This document shows, in pieces, positions 35,669 to 45,692 of a stretch of 64,000 nucleotides of DNA. Numbering within the stretch: the stretch's first letter is position 1; each line of letters opens with the position of its first letter. Origin of the DNA: Labilibacter sediminis (GTDB lineage Bacteria > Bacteroidota > Bacteroidia > Bacteroidales > Marinilabiliaceae). The stretch is from contig NZ_VCHY01000014.1 of NCBI RefSeq assembly GCF_005877885.1, forward strand, positions 62,001 to 126,000, in the 5' to 3' direction. Below the pieces are notes generated by a model that ran no database searches, was not told where the DNA came from, and worked only from the letters and a program-made list of their open reading frames with translations. The translations under genes were made by a program, and so were the position numbers.

Positions 35669-37141
35669 ATGTTTGAAAAAGATATAGCCATTGTATTTGA
35701 CTGTGGAGCAACCAATGTTCGGGTTATTGCAATGGATAAAGCAGGGCAAATATTGGCATCTCATGCCATGCCCAATGAAACAGATGATGACCCACATTTT
35801 TCGGGAGGTAGAATCTGGGATATCGAAAAATTATGGGGTAAATTATGTAAGGCAGCTAAAGTTGTAACTTCAGAGATTGATACAACTCGAATTGCCGGTG
35901 CTACTGTCACGACTTTTGGAGTTGATGGAGCTTTTACCGATGAAAAAGGAGAGTTACTATATCCTGTAGTTTCCTGGCAGTGTCAGCGAACAGCTGCTGT
36001 GATGGAAAATATTGAAAAATATATTCCTTTAAAGAAATTATATGCGATAAGTGGAGTTTATCCGTATGCCTTTAATACCATTAATAAAATGATATGGTTT
36101 AAGGAAAACAGGCCGGATATACTTGAAAAAGCACACCGTTTCTTATTTATTCCATCGCTGCTGGTAAATAAGCTGTCCGGAGTATTACAAAACGATGCTA
36201 CCATGATGGGAACTGCCATGATGGCTGATCTTTCAGAAAGAAGTTTTTCTGATGAGATATTGGAATCAATAGGTATCGATAAGGAACTTTTTGGATCAAT
36301 TTCAGAGCCTGGAGATCAGGCAGGTAGTATTCATGAGGAGTCGGCATCGGTAACAGGGTTGCCTGAAGGAACTCCTGTTTTTTTAGCTGGCCATGATACT
36401 CAGTTTGCTATATTTGGTTCAGGTGCACAGTTAAATCAGCCGGTTCTTAGTTCAGGTACCTGGGAGATTTTAATGTCGCGAAGCAAAAGCTTTACTGCCT
36501 CTCCTTTAGAACTTGAAAATAATCTTACTACAGAGGCTGATGCTGAAAAGGGAATTTATAACATCGGTCAAAACTGGTTAAGTTCTGGTGTTTTAGAATG
36601 GTTTTCACGTAATTTTTATCCTGAATTAAAAGGATCTGAGCTTTATGATACAATGGTTAAAGAAGCAGAGCTTGAAATGCCTGGTGCACATGGCTTAATT
36701 GTAGATCCTGCTTTTTATGATGATGGCTCTAGCGCTAACACAGGTACCATTACCGGCTTAAATATTAGTACGCGTAGGAGTCAGATATATCGCGCATTCT
36801 TAGAGAGTCTGGCTTTTCGACTAAGAGAAGGTTTAGAGGCTTTGGAAACAGCAGGGAATTTTAAAGCTGAAAGAATAATTTGCGTCGGAGGAGGTTCAAA
36901 GAACAAGCTTTGGAATCAATTACGTGCAGATGTTTGCAATACGCCAATACAGCTTATTGATCAAAAGGAAACTACAGTGTTGGGAGCTGCTATGTTTGTG
37001 TTTGCCGGAGCAGGACTTTATAAATCCGTTAAAGAAGCTCGTAAGCATATTGCTTATAATCCTAAGGTGATCAATCCTTCTGATAACAGAGGTGTGTATG
37101 ATAACCTATACCAGAAATACCGAGCCTTTAAGCAAAAATAA
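35669..37141 (+). CDS. fucK: L-fuculokinase (FGGY family)
   Basis: FucK phosphorylates L-fuculose to L-fuculose-1-phosphate. The protein of about 490 residues shows the FGGY N-terminal phosphate loop 'IVFDCGATNVRVIAMD', the sugar-binding 'TTFGVDGAF' and 'SWQCQRT', and the C-terminal ATP-binding 'RIICVGGGSKNKLWNQLRAD'. FGGY kinases for rhamnulose are close relatives, but the fuc context decides. The ATG at 35669 is chosen over a TTG at 35663. It sits between fucI and fucU. Confidence 0.93.
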   Translation: MFEKDIAIVFDCGATNVRVIAMDKAGQILASHAMPNETDDDPHFSGGRIWDIEKLWGKLCKAAKVVTSEIDTTRIAGATVTTFGVDGAFTDEKGELLYPVVSWQCQRTAAVMENIEKYIPLKKLYAISGVYPYAFNTINKMIWFKENRPDILEKAHRFLFIPSLLVNKLSGVLQNDATMMGTAMMADLSERSFSDEILESIGIDKELFGSISEPGDQAGSIHEESASVTGLPEGTPVFLAGHDTQFAIFGSGAQLNQPVLSSGTWEILMSRSKSFTASPLELENNLTTEADAEKGIYNIGQNWLSSGVLEWFSRNFYPELKGSELYDTMVKEAELEMPGAHGLIVDPAFYDDGSSANTGTITGLNISTRRSQIYRAFLESLAFRLREGLEALETAGNFKAERIICVGGGSKNKLWNQLRADVCNTPIQLIDQKETTVLGAAMFVFAGAGLYKSVKEARKHIAYNPKVINPSDNRGVYDNLYQKYRAFKQK

Positions 37142-37168
37142 ATCCCTTCAACTTAAAAACTAGTCACT

Positions 37169-37606
37169 ATGTTAAAAGGAATATCTTCAATTTTAAGTCC
37201 GGAATTATTGTCCGTTCTCTATAGGATGGGACATGGCGATGAAATCATTTTAGCTGATGCTCATTTTCCGGCTGAAAGCTTCAATAAAAGAGTATTAAGA
37301 GCAGATGGTATTAGAGTGCCTGATTTGTTAGAAGGTATTTTACCGCTTTTTGAGCTCGATCAATATGTTGATCAGCCATTAATTATGATGGCTGCTGTTC
37401 CCGGAGATCAATTAGATCCAACGGTAGAACAGGAATATATAAAAAGTATTCACATTACAAATCCCAATGTGGCACCAATACAACGAATTGATCGTTTCGA
37501 ATTTTACGAGAGAGCTAAGTCAGCCTTTGCAGTCGTGATGACTGGAGAAACAGCCAAGTATGGGAATATTATCTTAAAAAAAGGAGTAACACCAATTACT
37601 AAATAA
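37169..37606 (+). CDS. fucU: L-fucose mutarotase
   Basis: FucU interconverts the anomers of L-fucose, speeding its entry into the isomerase step. The 145-residue protein belongs to the RbsD/FucU fold, with '[17 protein letters not shown]' near the N-terminus (including the conserved His in 'GHGD' and Asp in 'DAHFP') and '[20 protein letters not shown]' at the end. Length is as in E. coli FucU (140). It is placed between fucK and fucP, spacing 27 and 7 bases, so it is cotranscribed. Confidence 0.96.
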   Translation: MLKGISSILSPELLSVLYRMGHGDEIILADAHFPAESFNKRVLRADGIRVPDLLEGILPLFELDQYVDQPLIMMAAVPGDQLDPTVEQEYIKSIHITNPNVAPIQRIDRFEFYERAKSAFAVVMTGETAKYGNIILKKGVTPITK

Positions 37607-37613
37607 AAAATCT

Positions 37614-38918
37614 ATGTCTGTCCAATCTAAATTAGTTGAAAAAAAATATCTGGTTCCGTTTATATTAATTACCAGCTTGTTTGCCCTTTGGGGATTTGCC
37701 AATGATATTACCAATCCAATGGTTGCGGCATTTAAAACAGTAATGGAAATCTCAAATGCAAAAGCGACTTTAATTCAGATGGCTTTTTATGGTGGATATT
37801 TCACTATGGCCATACCTGCAGCTTTGTTTGCACAAAAATACAGTTATAAGAAGGGTATCCTATTAGGCCTTGGCTTGTATGCTACCGGAGCGCTCTTGTT
37901 TTATCCGGCTGCACAGTTTCAAATGTTTGGTTTTTTTGTCGGTTCTTTGTATATCTTAACTTTTGGACTCGCATTTTTAGAAACAACGGCCAATCCGTTT
38001 ATTCTTTCTCTTGGCAGTAAGGAAACTTCTACCAGGCGTTTAAACCTGGCACAGTCATTTAATCCAATGGGATCGTTTTTAGGAATGATTGTCGCTTCCA
38101 AGGTGGTATTAGCTTCTTTAGAATCAGATAAGAGAAATGCTTTGGGAGAGTTAATTTTCCCAACCTTAGATGAAGCTACTAAAGCAACAATAAGAGCAAA
38201 TGACCTGATGGTTATTCGTAATCCTTATGTGGCTTTAGGTTTGGTTGTAATTGCAATGTTTGTAATTATTGCTGTGCTGAAAATGCCTGATACTGCACAT
38301 AAGGAGCAAATTCATCCATGGCAATCAATCAAGCGTTTGGTTAAGAATAAGGTTTATATTACCGGAGTAGGAGCACAGGTTTGTTATGTTGCTGCACAGA
38401 TTATGTGCTGGACATTCATTATTCAGTATGCTGAGAATATTGGTTTGACAAAAGAGTCAGGGCAAGATCATAACATGGTTGCAATGGCTTTGTTTATTGG
38501 TAGTCGTTTGGTAAGTACCCTGATTTTGAAATATGTAAATGCCAGTAAATTGTTAATGTGGTTTGCCATAGGTGGCATTGTTACTACAGCAGGAGTTATT
38601 CTCATTGTAGGTATGCCCGGATTGTACTTGTTAGTGGCAACTTCCATTTTTATGTCATTAATGTTCCCAACTATTTATGGAATTGCTTTAGGCAATGTTG
38701 GAGATGATACTACTATGGGGTCAGCCGGATTGGTAATGGCCATTGTTGGAGGTGCTGTTATGCCGATGTTTCAGGCAATGATTATTGACTTAGGTACAGT
38801 TGCCTGGTTGCCGGCAGTAAATGTTTCTTTCATTTTGCCATTGTTATGTTTTGTTGGGATAGCTCTTTATGGATTGTATTCTTATAAGGTTTTAGCCAAA
38901 CGTAAAGCCGCATTGTAA
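37614..38918 (+). CDS. fucP: L-fucose:H+ symporter, MFS family
   Basis: This 434-residue inner-membrane protein has 12 predicted helices and the FucP-family start 'SLFALWGFANDITNPMVAAFK', which includes the membrane Asp important for transport in E. coli FucP. Other recognisable stretches are 'QMAFYGGYFTMAIPAALFAQK' (first-half loop) and 'FLETTANPFILSLG'. Glucose/galactose transporters of the same family are related, but position in the fuc operon supports fucose. It starts seven bases after fucU. Confidence 0.95.
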   Translation: MSVQSKLVEKKYLVPFILITSLFALWGFANDITNPMVAAFKTVMEISNAKATLIQMAFYGGYFTMAIPAALFAQKYSYKKGILLGLGLYATGALLFYPAAQFQMFGFFVGSLYILTFGLAFLETTANPFILSLGSKETSTRRLNLAQSFNPMGSFLGMIVASKVVLASLESDKRNALGELIFPTLDEATKATIRANDLMVIRNPYVALGLVVIAMFVIIAVLKMPDTAHKEQIHPWQSIKRLVKNKVYITGVGAQVCYVAAQIMCWTFIIQYAENIGLTKESGQDHNMVAMALFIGSRLVSTLILKYVNASKLLMWFAIGGIVTTAGVILIVGMPGLYLLVATSIFMSLMFPTIYGIALGNVGDDTTMGSAGLVMAIVGGAVMPMFQAMIIDLGTVAWLPAVNVSFILPLLCFVGIALYGLYSYKVLAKRKAAL

Positions 38919-39011
38919 ACCTGTTTATATTTTGTTGTTCTAACCATTACTAGGCTATAGTGCACAAATAAATAAATTATAAATATTACCAAAAAACTAC
39001 ATTAAATTATC

Positions 39012-41300
39012 ATGATTACACAATTATTTTGGATCATACCTGTCGCATCTATTGTGGCATTGGTGTTTGCCTGGCTTTTTTTTAAAAGCATGATGAAAAG
39101 TTCCGAAGGAACTGATAAGATGAAAGAAATTGCGCAGCACGTTAGAGACGGTGCAATGGCCTATTTGTCCAGACAATACAAAGTTGTAGGTATCGTTTTC
39201 GTCGTAATATTAGTTATCCTTACCATTCTTGCATATATGGGTGTTCAAAATCCGTTCGTTCCCATTGCTTTCTTAACCGGGGGATTCTTCTCCGGACTAT
39301 GCGGATTTCTTGGGATGAAGACTGCAACTTTTGCATCGGCGCGTACCGCACATGGAGCTTCCGAGTCGTTGAACAAAGGACTGAAAGTTGCTTTCCGAAG
39401 CGGGGCCGTAATGGGATTGGTTGTGGTAGGTTTCGGACTTTTGGATATATCCCTTTGGTACGTACTATTAACTAAAGTAGTATACACAGCAGAAAATATG
39501 GCCAGCGGCCTTCACTTCCTGGGGCTTGATCTTGTACATGCCGGAATGGATGAGTCGCAAAAGCTGATGGAGGTAACAGCAACCATGCTTACCTTCGGAA
39601 TGGGTGCTTCTACTCAGGCATTGTTTGCCCGTGTAGGTGGTGGTATCTACACCAAAGCAGCTGATGTGGGTGCTGACCTTGTAGGTAAGGTGGAAGCCGG
39701 TATTCCGGAGGACGACCCACGTAACCCTGCAACCATTGCTGATAACGTGGGTGACAATGTTGGTGACGTGGCCGGTATGGGTGCCGACCTTTACGAATCA
39801 TACTGTGGTTCTATCCTGGCTACTGCCGCACTTGGTGCTGCTTTAACGGTTAACAATGCTTCGGGAGCGGATATGTCAGGAAAAGTGATCGCTCCAATGT
39901 TGGTTGCCGCTATCGGAATAGTTCTTTCTATTGTAGGTATCTTTATGGTACAAACTAAAGAAGACGCTTCTGCAAAAAGCTTATTGAACTCTCTATTGAT
40001 CGGTACAGGTGGTAGTTCTCTTTTAGTACTTGCTGCAATTGCAGGAATGGCTTCAATGGGATGGATTACCTGGGGGATCTTTGGTTCTGTTGTAACAGGA
40101 TTGATTGCCGGTGTTATCATCGGACAGGGAACAGAATATTATACATCTGATGGTTACAAACCTACACAAGGTATTTCTAAACAAGCGCAGCAAGGTCCGG
40201 CTACTACTATTATAGATGGTGTTGCTGTAGGTATGTACTCTACCTGGATTCCTGTTATAACTATTGTAGCTGGTATTATCGGGGCATTCGGTTTTGCCGG
40301 CGGATTCGACAACTTTGCTGAAGGTGTATACGGAATCGGTTTCGCAGCCGTAGGTATGCTCTCTACTTTAGGTATTACATTAGCTACCGATGCATTCGGA
40401 CCTATTGCTGATAACGCCGGAGGTAATGCAGAAATGTCTGAACTTCCTGCCGAAGTACGTGAAAGAACCGATGCATTGGATATGTTAGGTAATACAACTG
40501 CGGCTACCGGTAAAGGTTTTGCCATAGGTTCTGCTGCACTTACGGCCATGGCATTGATGGCTGCATATATGGAAGAGATCAAAATATGGCTAAAACGTTC
40601 GCTTGTTGAAGGAGAAACTGTGATACAAAACTCCGTACAGTTTGTTTTGGATTCTTCTGCCGAGGTAGCAGAAGGTGTAAAAGCCGTTGTGATTTCTGAA
40701 GCTACATTAAAGGATTTCTCTACTTTCTACGATCTGTCACTATTCAATCCATTATTGTTGGCCGGTTTGTTTATCGGTGCCATGATGGCGTTTGTGTTCT
40801 GTGCCATGACTATGAAAGCTGTAGGTAGAGCTGCAGGCTCAATGGTCGATGAGGTTCGTCGTCAGTTTAAAGAAATACCGGGAATCCTGGAAGGTAAGGG
40901 AACGCCTGAATATGCAAAATGTGTGGCTATTTCTACTAAAGGTGCGCAACGCGAAATGTTATTGCCTTCGTTATTAGCCATTATCGTACCTATCGTTGTA
41001 GGTATTATTTTCGGTGTTGCCGGAGTAATTGGTTTGTTAATGGGAGGTTTAACTACAGGCTTTACTTTGGCCATCTTCCTTAATAATGCTGGTGGAGCAT
41101 GGGATAATGCTAAAAAGTATATTGAAAAAGGAAATTTTGGCGGTAAAGGAAGTGAAGCTCACAAAGCTGGTGTAGTTGGAGATACAGTTGGTGATCCATT
41201 TAAAGATACATCCGGTCCGTCGTTGAACATCCTTATCAAACTAATGACCATGGTAAGTGTGGTAATGAGCGGATTGACTGTTGCTTTTGCAATTTTTTAA
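39012..41300 (+). CDS. hppA: K+-dependent membrane pyrophosphatase (ion-pumping)
   Basis: This 762-residue integral membrane enzyme hydrolyses PPi and pumps Na+ and/or H+. The core motifs are '[20 protein letters not shown]', '[19 protein letters not shown]', '[16 protein letters not shown]' and '[17 protein letters not shown]'. At '[10 protein letters not shown]' Ala497 and Gly500 occupy the K+-requirement positions (Ala and Gly/Ala in K+-dependent, Lys and Thr in K+-independent enzymes), pointing to the K+-dependent type, often Na+-transporting in Bacteroidota. Codons such as GGT, GAC and AAC look more optimised than in its neighbours, suggesting strong expression. It sits oddly between fucP and the aldolase gene. 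Confidence 0.97.
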   Translation: MITQLFWIIPVASIVALVFAWLFFKSMMKSSEGTDKMKEIAQHVRDGAMAYLSRQYKVVGIVFVVILVILTILAYMGVQNPFVPIAFLTGGFFSGLCGFLGMKTATFASARTAHGASESLNKGLKVAFRSGAVMGLVVVGFGLLDISLWYVLLTKVVYTAENMASGLHFLGLDLVHAGMDESQKLMEVTATMLTFGMGASTQALFARVGGGIYTKAADVGADLVGKVEAGIPEDDPRNPATIADNVGDNVGDVAGMGADLYESYCGSILATAALGAALTVNNASGADMSGKVIAPMLVAAIGIVLSIVGIFMVQTKEDASAKSLLNSLLIGTGGSSLLVLAAIAGMASMGWITWGIFGSVVTGLIAGVIIGQGTEYYTSDGYKPTQGISKQAQQGPATTIIDGVAVGMYSTWIPVITIVAGIIGAFGFAGGFDNFAEGVYGIGFAAVGMLSTLGITLATDAFGPIADNAGGNAEMSELPAEVRERTDALDMLGNTTAATGKGFAIGSAALTAMALMAAYMEEIKIWLKRSLVEGETVIQNSVQFVLDSSAEVAEGVKAVVISEATLKDFSTFYDLSLFNPLLLAGLFIGAMMAFVFCAMTMKAVGRAAGSMVDEVRRQFKEIPGILEGKGTPEYAKCVAISTKGAQREMLLPSLLAIIVPIVVGIIFGVAGVIGLLMGGLTTGFTLAIFLNNAGGAWDNAKKYIEKGNFGGKGSEAHKAGVVGDTVGDPFKDTSGPSLNILIKLMTMVSVVMSGLTVAFAIF

Positions 41301-41324
41301 AAGAATAATATTTAACAATTAACA

Positions 41325-41362
<38 letters not shown>

Positions 41363-41363
41363 G

Positions 41364-42656
41364 ATGTCTATCAGAAATTTGAACTTATTGCATCCTCGTG
41401 ATCAAATCATTATGATTATCAACAGGATATATAAGAAGGGTTTGACAACTACTTCGGGTGGTAATATATCCATTATGGATGAAAGTGGAGATATGTGGGT
41501 AACTCCTTCAGGAGTTGATAAAGGTTCTTTAAAACCTTCGGATATCATGTGTGTAAAGGCTGATGGTACTATTGTAGGGCCTCATAAGCCTTCTATGGAA
41601 TACCCATTTCATAAGGCTATTTACGTAAAACGACCGGATATTAAGTCGGTTGTTCACGCACACCCGCCAGCATTGGTTGCATTCAGTATTGTTCGTCAAA
41701 TTCCAAATACGAACGTTATTCCTCAGGTAAAGCAGGTTTGTGGACCAATTGGATATGCGAAATACCATATTCCGGGAAGTAATGAACTGGGAAATTCAAT
41801 TTCAGAGCAATTTGAGAAAGGATTTGATTCAGTGATTATGGAGAACCACGGTGCCGTAGTTGGAGGTAAAAATGTAATTAAAGCTTATGAGCGTTTTGAA
41901 ACATTGGAATTTGCCTGTAGGACATTAATAAACTCAAAAATTATTGGTGAACCTAACTTCTTAAGCGAAGAGCAGTTGTATAGCTTTAGTAACCAGGTAC
42001 CTACCGATCATCCTAAAATGGATAATGTGGTATATACGTCTGATGAAAAGGATGTGCGCCAAAAGATAACTGATATGATTAGGCGAGCTTGTGATCAGGG
42101 ATTAATGATGAGTACTTATGGAACCATTTCGGTAAGATGGAAGAACAACGATTTCCTGATTACTCCTACAGATGCTACGCGCTGGGATATGCAGGCAGGT
42201 GATATTGTGCAGGTAAAAGGAGGTAAGTGTGAAGAGGGAAAAATTCCTAGTCGCTCTACCTGGTTACATCAAAAAATTTATGAGATGCACCCAGAAATCA
42301 ACGCTATTATTTTAACTCAACCTGAGTATTTAATGGCTTATGGTGTTACGCATAAAAAACTGGATGTAAGAACAATTCCTGAAAGTTGGATTTTCCTACA
42401 GGATATGGAGAATGTACCTTTTGGTTCTCATTTCGCAAATAATGAAACAATTCCAAACCTTATCTCAAAAGATAATCCTGGTGTCATTATTGAAAACGAT
42501 TCTGTTTTAATGACGGGTAATTCTTTGCTTCAGGCTTTTGACAGGTTAGAAGTGGCTGAGTTTAGTGCTAAATCATTAGTCATGGGAACTTCGCTTGGTT
42601 CGTTTGAACCGATGAATGAAGATGAAATTGATGAGCTGCGAAAAGCATTCTTTTAA
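41364..42656 (+). CDS. Two-domain class II aldolase, probable L-fuculose-1-phosphate aldolase
   Basis: FucA-type class II aldolases cleave L-fuculose-1-P to DHAP and L-lactaldehyde using Zn2+. The protein of 430 residues has two tandem class II aldolase/adducin domains. The first (about 1-210) keeps the zinc ligands His98 and His100 in 'HAHPPA', His162 in 'MENHGAV' and the catalytic Glu79. The second (about 225-430) has Leu317 and Gln319 at the two His positions and Asp379 in 'IENDSVL', so it cannot bind zinc in the normal way. E. coli FucA has one domain (215 residues). The gene supplies the missing aldolase step in the fuc cluster. Confidence 0.88.
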   Translation: MSIRNLNLLHPRDQIIMIINRIYKKGLTTTSGGNISIMDESGDMWVTPSGVDKGSLKPSDIMCVKADGTIVGPHKPSMEYPFHKAIYVKRPDIKSVVHAHPPALVAFSIVRQIPNTNVIPQVKQVCGPIGYAKYHIPGSNELGNSISEQFEKGFDSVIMENHGAVVGGKNVIKAYERFETLEFACRTLINSKIIGEPNFLSEEQLYSFSNQVPTDHPKMDNVVYTSDEKDVRQKITDMIRRACDQGLMMSTYGTISVRWKNNDFLITPTDATRWDMQAGDIVQVKGGKCEEGKIPSRSTWLHQKIYEMHPEINAIILTQPEYLMAYGVTHKKLDVRTIPESWIFLQDMENVPFGSHFANNETIPNLISKDNPGVIIENDSVLMTGNSLLQAFDRLEVAEFSAKSLVMGTSLGSFEPMNEDEIDELRKAFF

Positions 42657-42667
42657 ATAATTAATTC

Positions 42668-42699
42668 AAGGTCATTCAAAAACTGAATGGCCTTTCTAT
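42668..42699 (+). terminator. Terminator after the aldolase gene
   Basis: AAGGTCATTC (42668-42677) pairs with GAATGGCCTT (42685-42694) with one G-T pair, followed by a T-rich tail. It probably ends the main fuc transcript. Confidence 0.65.
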
Positions 42700-43127
42700 C
42701 TATTAAAAAATAAGAATCAAAGATTGAAATTTGATATTGTAATGTGCAAATCGTGTTGTTTAGCTTCCGACCTTGTCTGGTGAGCATAAAAACAAGGTTG
42801 TTATATCGAAAAATTGCTTTTGTTTGAGCACCGACGTCAGGAGAGTGGGAGTTTAAGCGATTTAGATATAAGAACCGTAGTTTTTATAGGGAAGCAGGCG
42901 CAGTCTTGCGCAAATTGCAGTGCAATTTGTGCTTCCGTTTTTTGTATTAAGACAATTATTGCGTTAAGTGAAGGTAGAGTCAAGTTTACTTGAACTATAC
43001 TGAACAAAGTAATAATCTAGAATAAAAAAATGAAGTCAGGGTTTTAGATATTAAGTCCCTGGTGTTTAGGCATATAAAAATTAGAATTTAATTTTTGATT
43101 CGAATAAAAAACAGAAAAATAAATATC
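42700..43127. other. Intergenic region with short palindromes, no gene
   Basis: No ORF of note lies between the aldolase terminator and fucO. A palindrome CAAATTGCA (42911-42919) / TGCAATTTG (42921-42929) stands out, and the section 42830-42900 is more G-rich than its surroundings. This may be a decayed dispersed repeat. Confidence 0.4.
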
Positions 43128-44282
43128 ATGTTAGAAAAAAGAAGAATATACTTACCACCTTTAAGTTTAGTTGGTCCGGGAGTTATTGCTGACCTTGTTG
43201 ACGAACTTAAAAGTCTGGAATGTAACAAGGTTCTTATTGTTACAGATAAAATATTAAATGAGTTAGGTGTTGTTAAAAATGTTACAGACTTAATGGAAGC
43301 TCAATCCATTGAGTATGTAATTTTTGATGATGTACAACCCAACCCAACTTGTGCGAATGTAAATAATGGTTTAGCTATATTCCAGGAAAATAATTGTGAC
43401 TATATCCTTACCATTGGAGGAGGTTCACCTCAGGACTGTGGTAAAGCAATAGGTATCTTAGCTACTAATGGTGGTGATATAAAAGATTACGAAGGTATTC
43501 ATATCTCAAAAAAGAAATCTACACCAATTGCGGCTATTAATACAACTGCCGGAACAGCCAGTGAGGTTACTATCAACTATGTAATTACCGACGAAGAGCG
43601 TAAGGTAAAAATGGTAATGGTTGATAAAAACTGTTTGGTATCTATTGCTGTAAATGATCCTGAGTTAATGCTAAATAAACCTGCTGCTTTAACGGCTGCT
43701 ACAGGTATGGATGCCTTAACGCATGCAGTTGAAGCTTTCGTAACAGCAGGAGCCTATCACTGGTCAGATCATATGGCATTGTATGCTATTCAGTTAATCA
43801 GTGAGAGCTTAAGAGAAGCAGTTAAGGATGGAAATAACCTTGAAGCGCGTAGTAAAATGGCATGGGCGCAGTTTATAGCCGGACAGGCATTTTCAAATTG
43901 CGGTTTAGGTTTTGTTCACTCTGCAGCGCATCAGTTAGGAGGATTGTATAATACACCACATGGTGTAGCCAATGCAGTTTTGCTTCCACATGTTGAACGT
44001 TTTAATTTATCTGCTTGTCCTGAGAAGTTTGCTAAAATAGCTGTGGCTATGGGAGTTGATATCTCAGAAATGAGTACTCAGGAAGCGGCAGAAGCGGCAT
44101 TAGATGCTATTTCTCAATTGTCTAAAGATGTAGGTATTCCAACAGGTATCAAAGAATTAGGGGCTAAAGAAGAAGATTTTGAGCTAATGGCTAAGAATGC
44201 CTTAGCAGATGTTTGTACAGGAGGTAACCCTAAAGAGGTTTCTTTTGAGGATGCGGTTAAAATATACGAAGCTGCATATTAA
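43128..44282 (+). CDS. fucO: Iron-containing alcohol dehydrogenase, probable lactaldehyde reductase
   Basis: FucO reduces L-lactaldehyde from the aldolase step to 1,2-propanediol using NADH. The 384-residue protein is a group III, Fe-dependent alcohol dehydrogenase. It has 'IGGGSPQDCGKAIG' (NAD binding), 'TTAGTASEVT', 'ATGMDALTHAVEAF' and 'NTPHGVANAVLLPHV', whose Asp and His residues bind the iron. The ATG at 43128 is used rather than a TTG at 43095. It follows the fuc genes in the same direction after a terminator, so it may have its own promoter. The specific aldehyde is inferred from context. Confidence 0.9.
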   Translation: MLEKRRIYLPPLSLVGPGVIADLVDELKSLECNKVLIVTDKILNELGVVKNVTDLMEAQSIEYVIFDDVQPNPTCANVNNGLAIFQENNCDYILTIGGGSPQDCGKAIGILATNGGDIKDYEGIHISKKKSTPIAAINTTAGTASEVTINYVITDEERKVKMVMVDKNCLVSIAVNDPELMLNKPAALTAATGMDALTHAVEAFVTAGAYHWSDHMALYAIQLISESLREAVKDGNNLEARSKMAWAQFIAGQAFSNCGLGFVHSAAHQLGGLYNTPHGVANAVLLPHVERFNLSACPEKFAKIAVAMGVDISEMSTQEAAEAALDAISQLSKDVGIPTGIKELGAKEEDFELMAKNALADVCTGGNPKEVSFEDAVKIYEAAY

Positions 44283-44289
44283 TAATATT

Positions 44290-44334
44290 TTGTTCGTATT
44301 GTTCATTAACCATGAATGATACGAACAATATTTT
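44290..44334 (+). terminator. fucO terminator
   Basis: TTGTTCGTAT (44290-44299) pairs with ATACGAACAA (44319-44328), with an inner CATT/AATG, followed by TATTTTAA. It starts eight bases after the fucO stop. Confidence 0.7.
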
Positions 44335-44381
44335 AACCTAGTGTGTAGAGTGTTAAATAAACGAATTTAAGTTTTTGAAGA

Positions 44382-44465
44382 TATTTTTTCTTTATACAAG
44401 GCAAGATTTACAGGCATAGCCGTAGCTACGACGAAAAAGCTTAACGAAGTAGAAAGGAAAATAGG
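44382..44465. repeat. Palindromic repeat related to the 27.6 kb element
   Basis: A core CATAGC (44415-44420) / GCTACG (44425-44430) lies inside partly complementary arms (TTTTTTCTTT left, AGAAAGGAAAA right). It shares its core pattern with repeats at 27594-27632, 27701-27738 and 32472-32578. Confidence 0.55.
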
Positions 44466-45046
44466 TGGAAAAATTAGTTCGGGGATTTAGCAGTCTTTAC
44501 ACTAGCCTTTACGCTAAAGAAAAAACTAAAACTACCTTTATCCCTTTTAAAAAGGAGCGGAACTAACTCCTCTGATTCTATTTTGTCAACTTTCCTTTCA
44601 TTATTTCCATATGACTTTCTTCTAATTTGTTTATAGTCTGGTAGTTAAGTGTTTTTGAAGTTATTGATTATGTATATACTATTGATAACTAATGTTTTAT
44701 ATTATTTTTTTAAGATTTTCTAATCAGAAAGCAAAACAAGTATTCAAATCTTTTGATTTAATTAGTTGGAGAGCATTAGAACAAGCAATCCTGTCAACTA
44801 TTTATGTCAATGGATTTCAGCTGTTGAAGCGTTAGGGGTGAATAGCCATCTCTAGGATAAAATTACACTTTGAGGTATAAAGGACGATAAGAGGTTTTGG
44901 GTGAATGTAAGATGTTGCATGTACACTAACGTTATTCATTGATTTAAATATGGAAGCTCCTTAACTGAAAAATCATACTTGATTTTTGTAAATTACATAG
45001 TGTATTAGAAATACATTTTCTACTCATATAGCTGATAAATAGAGGG
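44466..45046. other. Long intergenic region, no gene seen
   Basis: About 580 bases without a convincing ORF on either strand. The sequence is AT-rich. Apart from the regulatory inverted repeat that follows at 45047, nothing was recognised. Confidence 0.5.
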
Positions 45047-45138
45047 AACCTATAAGGGGGTATTTGTACCAGACACTTTCCTCACCCATGTATGATACAA
45101 AAATACCCCTAATGGAACTTATATGTAGGTTAAGTTTG
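45047..45138 (+). promoter_or_regulatory. Imperfect inverted repeat abutting a -7 promoter element
   Basis: Inner arms AAGGGGGTATTTGTA (45054-45068) and TACAAAAATACCCCT (45096-45110) are near-complementary. Outer arms AACCTATAAG (45047-45056) and CTTATATGTAGGTT (45118-45131) pair with a 4-base bulge. The right arm ends at the T of TAAGTTTG (45131-45138), a perfect -7 element for the gene at 45175. No -33 element is seen, as expected for an activator-dependent promoter. Confidence 0.6.
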
Positions 45139-45174
45139 TAATGAAATTTAATTATCAATTAAAAACAATCTATT

Positions 45175-45543
45175 ATGAAAAAATTAGGAGTAACTTTATT
45201 TGTACTATTGTTTGGACTAAGTATGACATCTTTTGCTAATGATAATGTAGAAAAGTTTGTTGGAAAGTGGAGTTTAATGGTTAGAGATTTACCTGATGGT
45301 GATGCAGAAATGTCTTTAATATTAGAATCAAAGGAAGGCAAGCTTGGCGGAAAATTAGTTGGAGCTGATGGAGAAGAATTTCCAATTTATGACGTAGAAG
45401 TTGAAGGCAAGGAACTATTGTTTATGTATGATGCCAGGGGGTATAATGTAACTATGGCACTAGAGTTAATTGGTGAGGGAAAGAGTGAAGGATATATGAT
45501 GGATATGTTCCTTGTGGAAGGAGAAAAGGTCAAAAAAGAATAG
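45175..45543 (+). CDS. Small secreted protein, lipocalin-like, paralogue of the 53942 gene
   Basis: The 122-residue product has a signal peptide ending near 'MTSFAN'. The mature part opens with 'EKFVGKWSLMVRDLPDGDAE' and continues as short beta-strands ('GKLGGKLVG', 'IYDVEVEGKELLFMYDARGYNVTMALEL'). It aligns well with the lipoprotein at 53942 ('GQWDITIKKLP' and 'KIEIEGNEMVCSYVWDGHNV'), so the two are paralogues at either end of the sulfatase/GH3 genes. Function unknown; a small-ligand binding fold is possible. It precedes the HTCS gene and follows a probable regulated promoter. Confidence 0.75.
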   Translation: MKKLGVTLFVLLFGLSMTSFANDNVEKFVGKWSLMVRDLPDGDAEMSLILESKEGKLGGKLVGADGEEFPIYDVEVEGKELLFMYDARGYNVTMALELIGEGKSEGYMMDMFLVEGEKVKKE

Positions 45544-45692
45544 TAATACCCTTTAAAATGAAGATTTTCTGATAAAGTATTTTGTTCGATATAGATTAAT
45601 ACTTAAGCCAGGTAATTATTGACAAAGCTATTTTATGTGAATATCTTCATTTTTAAGATTTTAAATATCAAGAAAAACGAGGGGGATAAAGG

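Noticed and set aside
40154-40582. Long minus-strand open frame inside hppA
   Set aside because: It is antisense to a clear membrane pyrophosphatase, is rich in Pro/Ala/Ile as expected for the complement of such codons, and has no recognisable domain.
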